Assembly: GCA_002356515.1 (NCBI GenBank)
Contig: AP017605.1
Location: 4,225,001-4,289,000, forward strand
Reading direction: 5' to 3'
Length of the DNA: 64,000 nucleotides
From: Mesorhizobium loti
GTDB lineage: Bacteria > Pseudomonadota > Alphaproteobacteria > Rhizobiales > Rhizobiaceae
Shown here: positions 54,890-63,759 of the stretch, piece by piece
Layout of the letters: every line of letters starts with the position of its first letter
Position numbering within the stretch: the first letter of the stretch is position 1
Made by a program: the position numbers and the translations under genes
Notes under the pieces: model-generated
Seen by the model: the letters and a program-made list of their open reading frames with translations, nothing else
Database searches by the model: none
Told to the model about the DNA's origin: nothing

Positions 54890-55432
54890 ATGGATGTAGC
54901 TTTAACACACTGGATGAATGCCGCGGCCGGTATCAGCCCTTTTCTTGATAAAACGATGATCGGCGTCTCACAAATCGGCGTTCCTCTCATGGTGCTGGCT
55001 GTGGTGCTGCAATGGTGGGCGAAGGCTGACCGCCACCATGTTCGCCACGCGGCCGTGTCGGCCGGTCTGGCGTTCTTGCTCGGTCCGGCGATCAACCAGT
55101 TCATTCTTCTGTTCGTGCATCGGATACGGCCCTACGATGCCGGCGTGACGCATCTGTTGATTGCGCCCAGCGCCGACTGGTCGTTTCCATCCGATCACGC
55201 GACAGCCAGCATTGCGATTGTTGCTGCCTTTGCGATGCAAGGTCTCCCGCGCCGGACGATCGCGCTTTTCATCACGGCATTGCTGATCTGCTGGTCGAGA
55301 ATCTACATCGGGACGCACTACCTGACCGACGTTGTCGGTGGGGCCATAACTGGTGTCCTGGGTGCCGTCGTGGTGCGACTGGTTTACCGCGAGAACTCCC
55401 GGCTGGACAAACTGGTGACCCAAATTTTTTAG
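54890..55432 (+). CDS. PAP2-family membrane phosphatase
   Basis: 180 residues, five helices. The three phosphatase motifs are visible: HRIRPYD (K/H-x6-RP type), PSDHATASI and SRIYIGTHYLTDVVGG, with catalytic His in the second and third. Likely substrate is undecaprenyl-diphosphate or a phosphatidic acid at the periplasmic side. It would complement UppP encoded at 35292. It is divergent from DUF2127. A co-regulated lipid role is possible but unproven. Confidence 0.9.
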   Translation: MDVALTHWMNAAAGISPFLDKTMIGVSQIGVPLMVLAVVLQWWAKADRHHVRHAAVSAGLAFLLGPAINQFILLFVHRIRPYDAGVTHLLIAPSADWSFPSDHATASIAIVAAFAMQGLPRRTIALFITALLICWSRIYIGTHYLTDVVGGAITGVLGAVVVRLVYRENSRLDKLVTQIF

Positions 55433-55564
55433 GTCGATTCTGTTTGAGGACATATTCAGGCGAAGGGGGCGATCGGCGACCTCCTCGACATGCATGGTTC
55501 TTGCCGCCCTGGGCCGGTCAATGCGAAGCTTCCCGACGGGCGCTCAGAGCCGACTGTTGGCAGT

Positions 55565-55744
55565 CTATCGCACCGACCCGGTGACCGTGCGGTCGACGTC
55601 GGGTACGGATTTGCGATCATTGCCGGCAAGCGCCGCGATGATCAGCAGGCTGGCGACAACCGGTACAAACAGGACGGCGACGCGGGCCTGTACATGAAGA
55701 ATGGCGCGCCATTCGCTGCTGCGCTTGTCGGGGCTGTCGCTCAT
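55565..55744 (-). CDS. Possible small single-pass membrane protein
   Basis: 59 residues from ATG 55744 (MSDSPDKRSSEWRAILHVQA), with one long hydrophobic helix (VLFVPVVASLLIIAALAG) and a polar tail. The ribosome site is weak. It lies in the gap between the PAP2 gene and the large BTAD regulator; the rest of that gap holds no gene. Could be a small membrane protein or chance. Confidence 0.45.
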   Translation of the reverse strand: MSDSPDKRSSEWRAILHVQARVAVLFVPVVASLLIIAALAGNDRKSVPDVDRTVTGSVR

Positions 55745-55844
55745 CATACTCACTTTGCCATGGACCCCCCCGGGGAGGTCACATAGAGGTGAACGGTTAA
55801 GCAACTCCTTCCGACTTCGTTAACAGGTGGGCTCACGCGCGAAG

Positions 55845-57890
55845 TCAGCTGAGCCCGATCCTTCTTGCGCCTTGCCGGAACAGCGCCTCGGCGTTGGGGT
55901 CGAAGCGGAAGGTGCCGATGAAATCGTCGGCGCGATAGTCAGGCAATGTCTTGCGGATGGCGGCGGCAAAGCCGCGCGCCTCGTCGAGCCGGCCGGCCAG
56001 CGCCAGGCAGTGCGCGGCGATCGCCAGGATGATCGTATGCGCATTGGGCCGTGCCGCCGCCTTCAGCGCCCATTCGGCCGCCTCTTCGAACTGGCCGAGC
56101 CGGACATGCGACATGGCGCGCGACCCCAGCATGCCGAACAGCAGCGGATCGAAGGGGCTGAGATGCCGTGAATGGTCCGACGAGCTTATCGCCGCCTGCG
56201 GGTCGCCCGACTGCGAGTGGACGAAGGACAGCGCGTAATGGCCAAGCGCGAAATTCGGGCTGAGATCCACCGCACGCCCAAGTTCGGAGAGTGAGCCGTG
56301 CTGCTCGCCGCGCAGCCACAGCGCCCGGCCCATCGCCCAGTGCGCGGCCGGATTGTGGTCGTCGACCAGCAGGCTGTGACCGGCGCTCTCATAGGCCAGC
56401 GCGCTTTCGCGGTCGCGGTCGCCCCAGCGCTGGAAGGCATTCTGCCAATGGGTGAAGGACAGGCCGGCATAGGCACGGGCAAAGGTCGGGTCGAGCTGCA
56501 AGGCCTTGTCGAAGAAATGCCGCGCCTGCTCGTTCTCGGCCTGGGTGAAGCGGTACATGTGCCAGAGGCCGCGATGATAGGCTTCCCAGGCATTGAGCGA
56601 ATTCGGCGCCTTCAGCATGGCGCGGTTGCGCTCGACCGTTTCGATTTCGGCCGAGATCGACGACACGATGCTGTCGCCGATATCGTCGAGCATGGCGAAA
56701 AGGTCATCGGGCCGGCGCTCGAAGGTTTCGGCCCAGACGATCCTGGCGGTGCGCACCTCGATCAGTTCGACGCTGACGACGAGGCGGCCGGTCAGGGTAC
56801 GCACGGTGCCGGTGGCGACATAGTCGACGCCAAGTTTTCTGCCGGCCTCCTCCGGCGCGATGGTCGTCTGCGCCAGCGCGAACACCGATCCGCGCGCGAT
56901 GACGAAGAAATCCCGAAGCTTGGCGAGACGGGTGATGATGTCGTGGGTGAAACCGTCGGCCAGCCCGCCGCGCGCGCCACTTTCTTCGGCAAACGGCATC
57001 ACCGCCAGCGAGGCCTGGCTTGGCTCGACCGGGCCGGCATCGCCTGTTTGGACGACCAAGTGCGATGCCGTGGACAGGCAGGCCGGCTGCGCCTTAAGCG
57101 GGCTGCCGGACTGTTGGTCGCGGATCGCCTGCCAGGCCGCGCGAAGCGGGGCGAAATCCAGCTCTTCCGACTGGAACAGGCGAGCCGCCGAAGCCAGATG
57201 TGCCTCGGCCGCGCCAATGGCACCGCGCTCCGCCAGATTGGTCAGCAAGGCCAGATGCGCGCGCGTGTCGAATGGTGCCAGCTCGACCCATTTGTCGAGA
57301 TGCGTGGACATTTCGGGCGAGCCTGCTGGGTGGTTTGCGGCAAGCTGCTCCAATATAGCGGCGTGGAATGCGTGAAAACGCCGGCGCTGGGCGGTCAGCC
57401 AGCTGTCGAAAAGCGGGCTTCGCTCGAGCACAAGCCCGTCGAGCAGATCGCCGGCGAAGAGTTTTGCCAGTGCTCGCAGCCGCTCCGCATCCAGCGTGGC
57501 GATTCCTTGCGCGGCGGCGTGGCCAACCGCCAGCGCGTCGACAAGGCAGCCGTCGAGATCGAGCGCGATCGTATCGCCCTGGGTGGTGACCCGGCGCCTA
57601 TCCGGCGTGTCGAGGGCGGCGCGCAGCTTGCTCAGGCACCAGCGCAGTTCGCCGCGGGGATCGTTGGGCACATCCCACAGCAGCTCGCACAGGCGGCCGC
57701 GCCCCACGGCGTGCGGCGCCAGCGCCAGATAGGCGAACAGCGCGCGCAGCTTGCGCGAGGCCGGCAGCGCCACGGGCGCGCCATCACGCAGGATTTCCAG
57801 CGGTCCGAGCAGCCGCACGGACAGGATCGGCGTATCGCCGTCCAGCCTCGATGGTGCGGATTCCACGTCCGTTCCCACGCCTGCTCCCAC
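55845..57890 (-). CDS. BTAD/SARP-like regulator with TolB-like and TPR domains
   Basis: 681 residues from a GTG start; the exact start is uncertain. N-terminal winged helix and BTAD helical domain as in AfsR/SARP regulators (LSVRLLGPLEILRDGAPVALPAS, KLRALFAYLALAP, ELRWCLSKLRAALD). A TolB-like/adenylate-cyclase-associated segment follows (SLAVMPFAEESGARGGLADGF, DIITRLAKLRDFFVIARGS, YVATGTVRTL), then TPR repeats to the end (RHFFDKALQLDPTFARAYAGLS, AVDLSPNFALGHYALSFVHSQ). It is divergent from the cysteine-synthase-like and decarboxylase genes and probably controls them. Confidence 0.88.
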   Translation of the reverse strand: MGAGVGTDVESAPSRLDGDTPILSVRLLGPLEILRDGAPVALPASRKLRALFAYLALAPHAVGRGRLCELLWDVPNDPRGELRWCLSKLRAALDTPDRRRVTTQGDTIALDLDGCLVDALAVGHAAAQGIATLDAERLRALAKLFAGDLLDGLVLERSPLFDSWLTAQRRRFHAFHAAILEQLAANHPAGSPEMSTHLDKWVELAPFDTRAHLALLTNLAERGAIGAAEAHLASAARLFQSEELDFAPLRAAWQAIRDQQSGSPLKAQPACLSTASHLVVQTGDAGPVEPSQASLAVMPFAEESGARGGLADGFTHDIITRLAKLRDFFVIARGSVFALAQTTIAPEEAGRKLGVDYVATGTVRTLTGRLVVSVELIEVRTARIVWAETFERRPDDLFAMLDDIGDSIVSSISAEIETVERNRAMLKAPNSLNAWEAYHRGLWHMYRFTQAENEQARHFFDKALQLDPTFARAYAGLSFTHWQNAFQRWGDRDRESALAYESAGHSLLVDDHNPAAHWAMGRALWLRGEQHGSLSELGRAVDLSPNFALGHYALSFVHSQSGDPQAAISSSDHSRHLSPFDPLLFGMLGSRAMSHVRLGQFEEAAEWALKAAARPNAHTIILAIAAHCLALAGRLDEARGFAAAIRKTLPDYRADDFIGTFRFDPNAEALFRQGARRIGLS

Positions 57891-58031
57891 GCTGGCCCGT
57901 CGGCCTTTGCTCTATCACCAAACACGACACGGCGCATCCGGCGGCGAATCTCGCGCCGCATGCGGCCGTTGCCGCATCGCCGGCACGTCAGTCGTAGCGT
58001 GGCAAGGTCTCGAAACCTCGCCGCCCAACCC

Positions 58032-58048
58032 GCCGGTTTGTAACCGGC
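58032..58048. promoter_or_regulatory. 17-bp palindrome between the BTAD regulator and cysteine-synthase-like gene
   Basis: GCCGGTT-TGT-AACCGGC has exact 7-bp arms 36 bases before the ATG of the cysteine-synthase-like gene, in a divergent gap of 194 bases. It is a candidate operator for the regulator at 55845-57890. Confidence 0.45.
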
Positions 58049-58084
58049 CTGTGATGACAACGAGCACAGACAAGGAGTTCTTCC

Positions 58085-59173
58085 ATGTTGCAGCAACGGA
58101 AAATCAGAACCACGGCCGGGCGCGGCCGCCTGTTCGACAGCATTCTGGACACCGTCGGCGACACGCCCGTGATCCGCATCAACAATCTCGCACCGGCCCA
58201 CGCGACGATCTACGTCAAGGCCGAGTTCTTCAATCCGGCTGCATCGGTGAAGGACCGGCTGGCGCTCAACATCATCGAGGAAGGCGAGCGTAGCGGCGCG
58301 CTGAAGCCCGGCCAGACGGTGGTCGAGGCGACCAGCGGCAACACCGGCATCGGGCTTGCCATGGTCTGCGCGCAGAAGGGCTATCCGCTGGTGGTCACCA
58401 TGGCCGACAGCTTTTCGGTCGAGCGCCGCAAGCTGATGCGCATGCTGGGCGCCAAGGTGGTGCTGACGCCACGCGCCGAAAAGGGGTTTGGCATGTACAA
58501 GAAGGCGGTTGAGCTGGCCGAGGCCAATGGCTGGTTCTTGGCCCGCCAGTTCGAGACCGCGGCCAATGCCGCCATCCACGAGGCGACCACGGCGCGCGAG
58601 ATCGTCAATGATTTTGCCGGCTCGCGGCTAGACTGTTTCGTCACTGGCTATGGCACCGGCGGCACCGTCGTCGGCGTGGCGCGCGTGCTGCGCCGCGAGC
58701 GGCCGGAGACCCGCATCGTGCTCTCCGAACCGGCCAACGCGCAACTGATCGGCAGCGGCAAGGCGCAGCAGCGCGGTGCCGGTGGCGCTCCGGCCGCCAG
58801 CCATCCGGCCTTCGAGCCGCATCCGATCCAGGGCTGGACGCCGGACTTCATCCCCAACGTGCTGCAGGAAGCGATCGACACCAGCCTCTATGACGAGGTG
58901 ATGCCGATTGCCGGACCCGAAGGCATCAGATGGGCAAAGGCCCTGGCGCAGAAGGAAGGCATCTTCACCGGCATTTCCGGCGGCGCCACCTTCGCCGTGG
59001 CGCGGCAGGTCGCCGAGAAGGCGCCGGCCGGATCGGTGATCCTGTGCATGCTGCCCGATACTGGCGAGCGCTACATGTCGACGCCGCTGTTCGACGGCAT
59101 CGAGGCCGAGATGGATGCCGATGAGATGGCGCTGTCGCGCTCGACGCCCGGCTGCCAATTCCCCGCGGCTTGA
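58085..59173 (+). CDS. Cysteine-synthase-like PLP enzyme (divergent from CysK)
   Basis: 362 residues, 36 longer than the cysK product at 24401. PLP lysine in NPAASVKDRLALN near residue 57; EATSGNTGIGLAMV; GYGTGGTVVGVARVL near residue 195. An insertion after SEPANAQLIGSGKAQQRGA and a tail of about 30 residues (MDADEMALSRSTPGCQFPAA) are not in CysK. It could be a cysteine synthase or a beta-substituted alanine synthase, as in siderophore or diaminopropionate pathways. The partner is the decarboxylase gene 13 bp downstream. Confidence 0.9.
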   Translation: MLQQRKIRTTAGRGRLFDSILDTVGDTPVIRINNLAPAHATIYVKAEFFNPAASVKDRLALNIIEEGERSGALKPGQTVVEATSGNTGIGLAMVCAQKGYPLVVTMADSFSVERRKLMRMLGAKVVLTPRAEKGFGMYKKAVELAEANGWFLARQFETAANAAIHEATTAREIVNDFAGSRLDCFVTGYGTGGTVVGVARVLRRERPETRIVLSEPANAQLIGSGKAQQRGAGGAPAASHPAFEPHPIQGWTPDFIPNVLQEAIDTSLYDEVMPIAGPEGIRWAKALAQKEGIFTGISGGATFAVARQVAEKAPAGSVILCMLPDTGERYMSTPLFDGIEAEMDADEMALSRSTPGCQFPAA

Positions 59174-59186
59174 CGGGAGACCGGTC

Positions 59187-60674
59187 ATGGACATCGCGCA
59201 GGAAAGCCTCGGCATGCTGGCCGAGGAAACGCTCGACCCCGCCGACTGGGCCGCAGTCCAGGCCCTGTCGCACCAGGTGATCGACGATGCCGTCGATTAT
59301 CTGAGCGATGTCAGGGAGCGCCCGGCCTGGCGGGAGATGCCGGCGGAGGTGAGAGAGGCCTTCGCGGCACCCCTGCCGCGCTTCCCCGCGCCGCTGTCCG
59401 CCGTCTACAACGAGGTCTCGCGCACGGTGATGTCCTATCCCATGGGCAACATCCATCCGCGCTTCTGGGCCTGGTACATGGGGTCGAGCAACTTCACCGG
59501 CGCGCTCGGCGACTTCCTGGCGGCAATCCAGGGCTCCAATCTCGGCGGCGGCAACCACGCCGCCGGGCTGATGGACAGCCAGGTGGTGAATTGGTGCAAA
59601 CAGATGCTGGGCTTTCCCGCCTCCGCTTCCGGCACGCTGGTCAGCGGCGGCTCGATGGCCAACATCATCGGGCTGACGGTGGCGCGCAACACCAAGGCCG
59701 GCATCGATGTGCGCGAGCATGGCGTCGCGGCAATCGAAAAGCCGCTGCGTTTCTATGGCTCGGACCAGATCCACTCCTGCCACCGCAAGGCGATGGAAGC
59801 GCTCGGTCTCGGCAACCGCGCGCTGCGCCGCATCCCGACCGACGCCAGCCTGCGCATCGACATATCGGCCTTGCGAGCGGCGATTTCAGAGGATCGCGCG
59901 GCTGGCCTCAAGCCAGCTTGCGTCATCGGCAATGCCGGCACGGTCAACACCGGCGCGATCGACGATCTGCGTGCACTGGCCAAACTCGCGCATGAAGAAG
60001 ACATGTGGTTCCATGTCGATGGCTGCATCGGCGCGCTGATTGCGATCGCGCCGGACAATGCGCATCGCGTTGCCGGCATCGAATGGGCGGATTCGGTCGC
60101 GCTCGATCCGCACAAATGGCTGCATGCGCCGTTCGAGGTCGGCTGCGCCCTCGTCAGGGATGCCGTCGCGCATCGCCGAACCTTCGCGGTCACCCCCGAA
60201 TATCTGGAATCGACGCCGCGCGGCCTGGCCTCCGGCGAGTGGCTGCATGATTACGGCCTGCAGACCTCGCGCGGCTTTCGCGCGCTCAAAGTGTGGATGG
60301 CGCTGAAGGAGCATGGCGTCGACAAATTCGGCCGCCTGATCGACCAGAACATCGCGCAGGCCTCTTATCTGGCCGGTTTGATCGAGGCAGAGCCACTGCT
60401 GGAGCTGGCCATGTCGCCGACCATCAACATCGTCTGCTTCCGCTACCAGCCTGGCGTCACCGGCGAGGCGCTGAAGGCGCTCAACACCGAGATCATGCTG
60501 CGGCTGCAGGAACAGGGCATCGCCGCCCTCTCCGACACCACCGTGCATGGCGAGCACTGGCTGCGCGTGGCGATCGCCAACCATCGCACGAGGCGCAACG
60601 ACCTCGACCTTCTGGTCGCCGAGACGGTGCGGTTGGGGCGGGAGATCGCGGCGGAAGGCTCTTCCGGGAAATAG
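59187..60674 (+). CDS. PLP-dependent group II amino-acid decarboxylase
   Basis: 495 residues from ATG 59187 (GGGAG upstream). Motifs: HPRFWAWYMGSSNFTGALGDFL, SGTLVSGGSMANIIGLTVARN, IHSCHRKAMEALGLG, WFHVDGCIGAL and the PLP lysine in SVALDPHKWLHAPFE near residue 310. The family includes aromatic-amino-acid, glutamate and diaminobutyrate decarboxylases. Its pairing with a cysteine-synthase-like enzyme suggests that the product of the first enzyme is decarboxylated to an amine. The actual substrate is unknown. Confidence 0.92.
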   Translation: MDIAQESLGMLAEETLDPADWAAVQALSHQVIDDAVDYLSDVRERPAWREMPAEVREAFAAPLPRFPAPLSAVYNEVSRTVMSYPMGNIHPRFWAWYMGSSNFTGALGDFLAAIQGSNLGGGNHAAGLMDSQVVNWCKQMLGFPASASGTLVSGGSMANIIGLTVARNTKAGIDVREHGVAAIEKPLRFYGSDQIHSCHRKAMEALGLGNRALRRIPTDASLRIDISALRAAISEDRAAGLKPACVIGNAGTVNTGAIDDLRALAKLAHEEDMWFHVDGCIGALIAIAPDNAHRVAGIEWADSVALDPHKWLHAPFEVGCALVRDAVAHRRTFAVTPEYLESTPRGLASGEWLHDYGLQTSRGFRALKVWMALKEHGVDKFGRLIDQNIAQASYLAGLIEAEPLLELAMSPTINIVCFRYQPGVTGEALKALNTEIMLRLQEQGIAALSDTTVHGEHWLRVAIANHRTRRNDLDLLVAETVRLGREIAAEGSSGK

Positions 60675-60743
60675 TTTCCAGAACGCGAGCGACAGGCATG
60701 GGCGGCCATGCGATTCTGCGACGGTGATTCGGGAGGTCCGACC

Positions 60744-61100
60744 GTGACGCTGTTTCGTATGGCCGTGCTTGCGGCGCTCGTTTGCTCGACCCCGGCCAGG
60801 GCTGCCGACATGGCCTTCTTCGTCAAGAATTTGCGCAAGCAAGCGGTCGCGGTCGAGCTGTTCAGTCGGGACCGCGAGACGGTCTGGCCGGGCAACGGCA
60901 AGGTGTTCCTGATCGACCCGAATTCCCAGAAATCGGTGCCGCTCTCCTGCAATTCCGGAGAGCGCATCTGCTACGGCGCCTGGGTCGACGGCAATGACCG
61001 GATCTCGGCCGGCGTCGGGCCTGATAACGACCAGCCTTGCGACACCTGCTGTTTCATCTGCGTGGAACACACGACCGAGACGATCGATCTGGTGCCGTGA
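60744..61100 (+). CDS. Secreted cysteine-rich protein, paralogue of 63267-63638
   Basis: 118 residues from GTG 60744, with GGGAGG 7 bases before. Signal peptide MTLFRMAVLAALVCSTPARA, then a small domain with VWPGNGKVFLIDPNS, LSCNSGERICYGAWVDGND and CDTCCFICVEHTTETIDLVP. Six cysteines suggest a metal site or disulfides. A paralogue with the same motifs is 2.2 kb downstream. No known domain is recognised. It follows the decarboxylase gene by 69 bases and may be in its operon. Confidence 0.85.
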   Translation: MTLFRMAVLAALVCSTPARAADMAFFVKNLRKQAVAVELFSRDRETVWPGNGKVFLIDPNSQKSVPLSCNSGERICYGAWVDGNDRISAGVGPDNDQPCDTCCFICVEHTTETIDLVP

Positions 61101-61126
61101 TTGGCGCCTCCGCGCAGGGGGTCACG

Positions 61127-62635
61127 TCAGTCCGGCAGACCGGCCTTGCGAAAACCATCTATGAAATGCTCACGCATCGCGTCGTCGCGGAACGGCTCAG
61201 TCCAGACCCAGTAGCTGGTGGTGAAATGCGGGTTGCCGATGAGGAACATTTCGACCTCGGCGCGTGCCTCGTCGAGCCGGCCGAGTTGCGCCAGGCTTGC
61301 CGCCAGGAAACGGCGTGAGCTCGTCCGATAGGTCTCCTCCCGGCGCAAGGTCTCGACGGCGGCATCGTAATCGCGCGCCGCATATTGCGCCTCGCCGAGC
61401 GTCAGATAGTACCAGCTTGCCGGATAGGGATTGAGCCGGAACGCCTTGCGGATGTGCTCGAGGCCTTCCTCGACCCGTCCAGCCAGCACTGCGATGTCGG
61501 ACAATGTCGCCCAGGCGTCGGCCTCGTTCGGGTCGAGTTCGAACGCCTTGGCGAATTCGACATCCGACTCTTCGAAGCTGCGCTCGTAAGCCAGCAGATT
61601 GCCGAGCACCCAGCGGCAGCCGGCATCGTTGGGATCGATCGCCACGGCCCTGCGCGCCAGTTCCAGCGCGATGCGGCGGTTGGGTTCGACCGGCTCGCCC
61701 CAATGCACCCATCCCATCCAGTGGTTCATGGCAAGCCAGCGATGAGCCTCGGCGTAGTCCGGATCGAGCGACACAGCGCGCGTCAGCAGCAGATGCGCTT
61801 CCCGCGCCGTCTGCGGGGATTCGTCGATCAGCTTGCGCGCCCGCACGCACAGATCGTAGGCCTCGAGATTTGTCGGCCGGTTGCGTGGCGGCGGCGCGCG
61901 CAGCCGGCCGAGCAGCGCCTCGACGATCTTGGCCGTGGCCTCGTCCTGAACGGCGAAGATATCGTCCAGGCCGCGATCGAAGCGTTCGGCCCACAGATGC
62001 TCGCCGCTCTTGGCGTCGACCAGCTGTGCGTTGATGCGCACGCGCCCTGCTGCGCGTCTGGCGCTGCCCTCCAGGAGATAGCGCACGCCAAGCTCCTCGG
62101 CGATCGCGCGCACATCCATCGCCTTGCCCTTGTAGGCAAAGGTCGAGTTGCGGGCGATGACGAACAGGCCCGGGGCCCTGGACAGGTCGGTGATCAAATC
62201 CTCGGTCAACCCGTCGGCGAAGGCCTCCTGCTCGGGGTCGTTGCTGAGATTGACGAAAGGCAGCACCGCTATCGATGGTTTGTCGGGCAGCGGCAAGGGT
62301 TTGCGCTTCGCGCGGTCGAGCTGTTCGATGGCGCCGGTGAAGCGGTAGCCGACGCGCGGAACCGTCGATATCCATTCACCGCCTTCGGCGGGCGGGCCAA
62401 GCAGCTTGCGCAGTTGCGCGATCTGGACGGTGAGGTTGCCTTCCTCGACCGCCGTCCCCGGCCACGCCGCGTCCATCAATTCGGCTTTCTCCAGTATTTC
62501 GCCGGGCCGTCCGACGAGTGCGGCAAGCAGCTTCAGCCCGCGATAGCCGACGGCAACGGGATCGTCGTTCCGAAGCAGCGTTCCCGCACCCGGATCAAGC
62601 ACGAACGGACCAAAGGCAAAGCGCGATCCCTGCAT
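61127..62635 (-). CDS. OmpR-type winged-helix regulator with TolB-like and TPR domains
   Basis: 502 residues from ATG 62635. N-terminal wHTH as in CadC-type regulators (FAFGPFVLDPGAGTLLRNDDPVA, KLLAALVGRPGEILEKAELMDAAWPG, TVQIAQLRKLLG, VPRVGYRFTG). A TolB-like segment (SIAVLPFVNLSNDPEQEAFADGL, LFVIARNSTFAYKG) and TPR repeats (RRAVAIDPNDAGCRWVLGNLL, AFELDPNEADAWATLS) follow. The domain plan matches the BTAD regulator at 55845 except for the DNA-binding part. It is convergent with the cysteine-rich gene. Targets unknown. Confidence 0.88.
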   Translation of the reverse strand: MQGSRFAFGPFVLDPGAGTLLRNDDPVAVGYRGLKLLAALVGRPGEILEKAELMDAAWPGTAVEEGNLTVQIAQLRKLLGPPAEGGEWISTVPRVGYRFTGAIEQLDRAKRKPLPLPDKPSIAVLPFVNLSNDPEQEAFADGLTEDLITDLSRAPGLFVIARNSTFAYKGKAMDVRAIAEELGVRYLLEGSARRAAGRVRINAQLVDAKSGEHLWAERFDRGLDDIFAVQDEATAKIVEALLGRLRAPPPRNRPTNLEAYDLCVRARKLIDESPQTAREAHLLLTRAVSLDPDYAEAHRWLAMNHWMGWVHWGEPVEPNRRIALELARRAVAIDPNDAGCRWVLGNLLAYERSFEESDVEFAKAFELDPNEADAWATLSDIAVLAGRVEEGLEHIRKAFRLNPYPASWYYLTLGEAQYAARDYDAAVETLRREETYRTSSRRFLAASLAQLGRLDEARAEVEMFLIGNPHFTTSYWVWTEPFRDDAMREHFIDGFRKAGLPD

Positions 62636-62646
62636 GGGCGCATCTA

Positions 62647-62740
62647 TAGAGCAATTCCGCGAAAAGTGTGAGGCGGTTGGCCGGGAAAAGCACGCAGCGC
62701 CTTCTCCAGGGAATGACGCCAAAACAAAGCGTTAGAGCCT
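62647..62740. repeat. RIME-like intergenic repeat, copy F
   Basis: AGAGCAATTCCGCGAAAAGTG...GGCGGTTGGCCGGGAAAAGC...CAAAACAAAGCG is related to copies A and C. It starts 11 bases upstream of the regulator gene start, so it may lie in its leader. Confidence 0.6.
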
Positions 62741-62873
62741 GTTTGGAACTTTTGAGAACTATTTGGCAGGGCTTAATTACGCCGCCCTCCATATGCTGCA
62801 GAGTTCAACCTCATTCAGATCGAGGGCGGCCCATTCTCAAACCCTATGGGCGCCGAACCACATGGAGGTTGTC

Positions 62874-63122
62874 ATGACCAATATCTTTGCTTCGGCCTCG
62901 CATCAGGCAGTGCGGCGGGGAATGTGTGTGGGGCAGACATCGCGCCGGCGCTATAGCCTTGCGAGCCTGCGAAACACCATCGTCACCTGGCGTCAACAGA
63001 CACGCTTTCGCTGGGACCTCAAGCGGATCTCGGAAGTCAATCCGCATCTGATCGACGACATCGGTCTGACCAGGCGGCAGGTCGAGGAAGAGATCGCCAA
63101 GCTGCCCTTCTGGCAACGATAG
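62874..63122 (+). CDS. DUF1127 domain protein
   Basis: 82 residues from ATG 62874 with GGAGG 6 bases before. The C-terminal part, TWRQQTRFRWDLKRISEVNP, HLIDDIGLTRRQVEEEIAKLPFW, is the DUF1127 pattern of short Arg-rich proteins. In Agrobacterium and Rhodobacter such proteins affect RNA turnover, phosphate or stress regulation. The gene stands alone between the repeat-rich gap and the second cysteine-rich gene. Confidence 0.92.
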   Translation: MTNIFASASHQAVRRGMCVGQTSRRRYSLASLRNTIVTWRQQTRFRWDLKRISEVNPHLIDDIGLTRRQVEEEIAKLPFWQR

Positions 63123-63266
63123 GGCGAGGCCTGCAATGACGCCTGTTCGTCGTTTAGCCCCTGCGATTATATTAGGGATTGTCGCTATCATCCCTTTAGC
63201 GCCGGCCCCCGTCATGGCATGATGACCCCATCGGCCGTGGGGGCCGATTCTTCATCGGGGGTTTCC

Positions 63267-63638
63267 ATGTCTTTCATACCAGCGCGCCGGCTTGCCGCCG
63301 CGTTTTCGTTCGCCGTCCTGTTTGCATCGTCAGCCCATGCCGGCGACGTCACCTTTTCCGTCAAGAACAGCCATCCCAACGCCATGCGCCTTGAACTCTA
63401 CAGCCAGGACCGCGACTATGTCTGGCCGGGCAACGGCAAGGACTTCTATCTCGACGACGGCGAGACCAAATCGTTGCCGATTTCCTGCAACGAGGGCGAA
63501 TCGATCTGCTACGGCGCCTGGGTCGATGGCGACGAGGGCACCTATTGGGGCGTCGGCCCCGGCAACAAGGAAAAATGCGACGACTGCTGCTACACCTGCA
63601 GCGGCGGCGAGACCGAGGAGATCAATCTCGTCCCCTGA
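63267..63638 (+). CDS. Secreted cysteine-rich protein, paralogue of 60744-61100
   Basis: 123 residues from ATG 63267 (GGGG upstream). Signal peptide ending ASSAHA, then VTFSVKNSHPNAMRLELYSQ, VWPGNGKDFYLDDGE, ISCNEGESICYGAWVDGDEG and CDDCCYTCSGGETEEINLVP. Cysteine positions match the first copy; both end in the tripeptide LVP. More acidic than the first. Family unknown; a periplasmic metal-binding or structural role is possible. Confidence 0.85.
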   Translation: MSFIPARRLAAAFSFAVLFASSAHAGDVTFSVKNSHPNAMRLELYSQDRDYVWPGNGKDFYLDDGETKSLPISCNEGESICYGAWVDGDEGTYWGVGPGNKEKCDDCCYTCSGGETEEINLVP

Positions 63639-63759
63639 CCGGTTTGCCAGCTTGAGGGTTTTCCCATTCGAGCCATAGCCTGCACCGAGACGATCACCCA
63701 GAGCGCGCCGTACAGCTCCCTTTGAGATGCGGCGTGCTCCAGGCAACAGGAGCACGGCA

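Noticed and set aside
56298..58043. Long plus-strand open frame opposite the BTAD regulator
   Set aside because: No recognisable domains; product is low-complexity Arg/Gly/His-rich, as expected from an antisense reading of the real gene.
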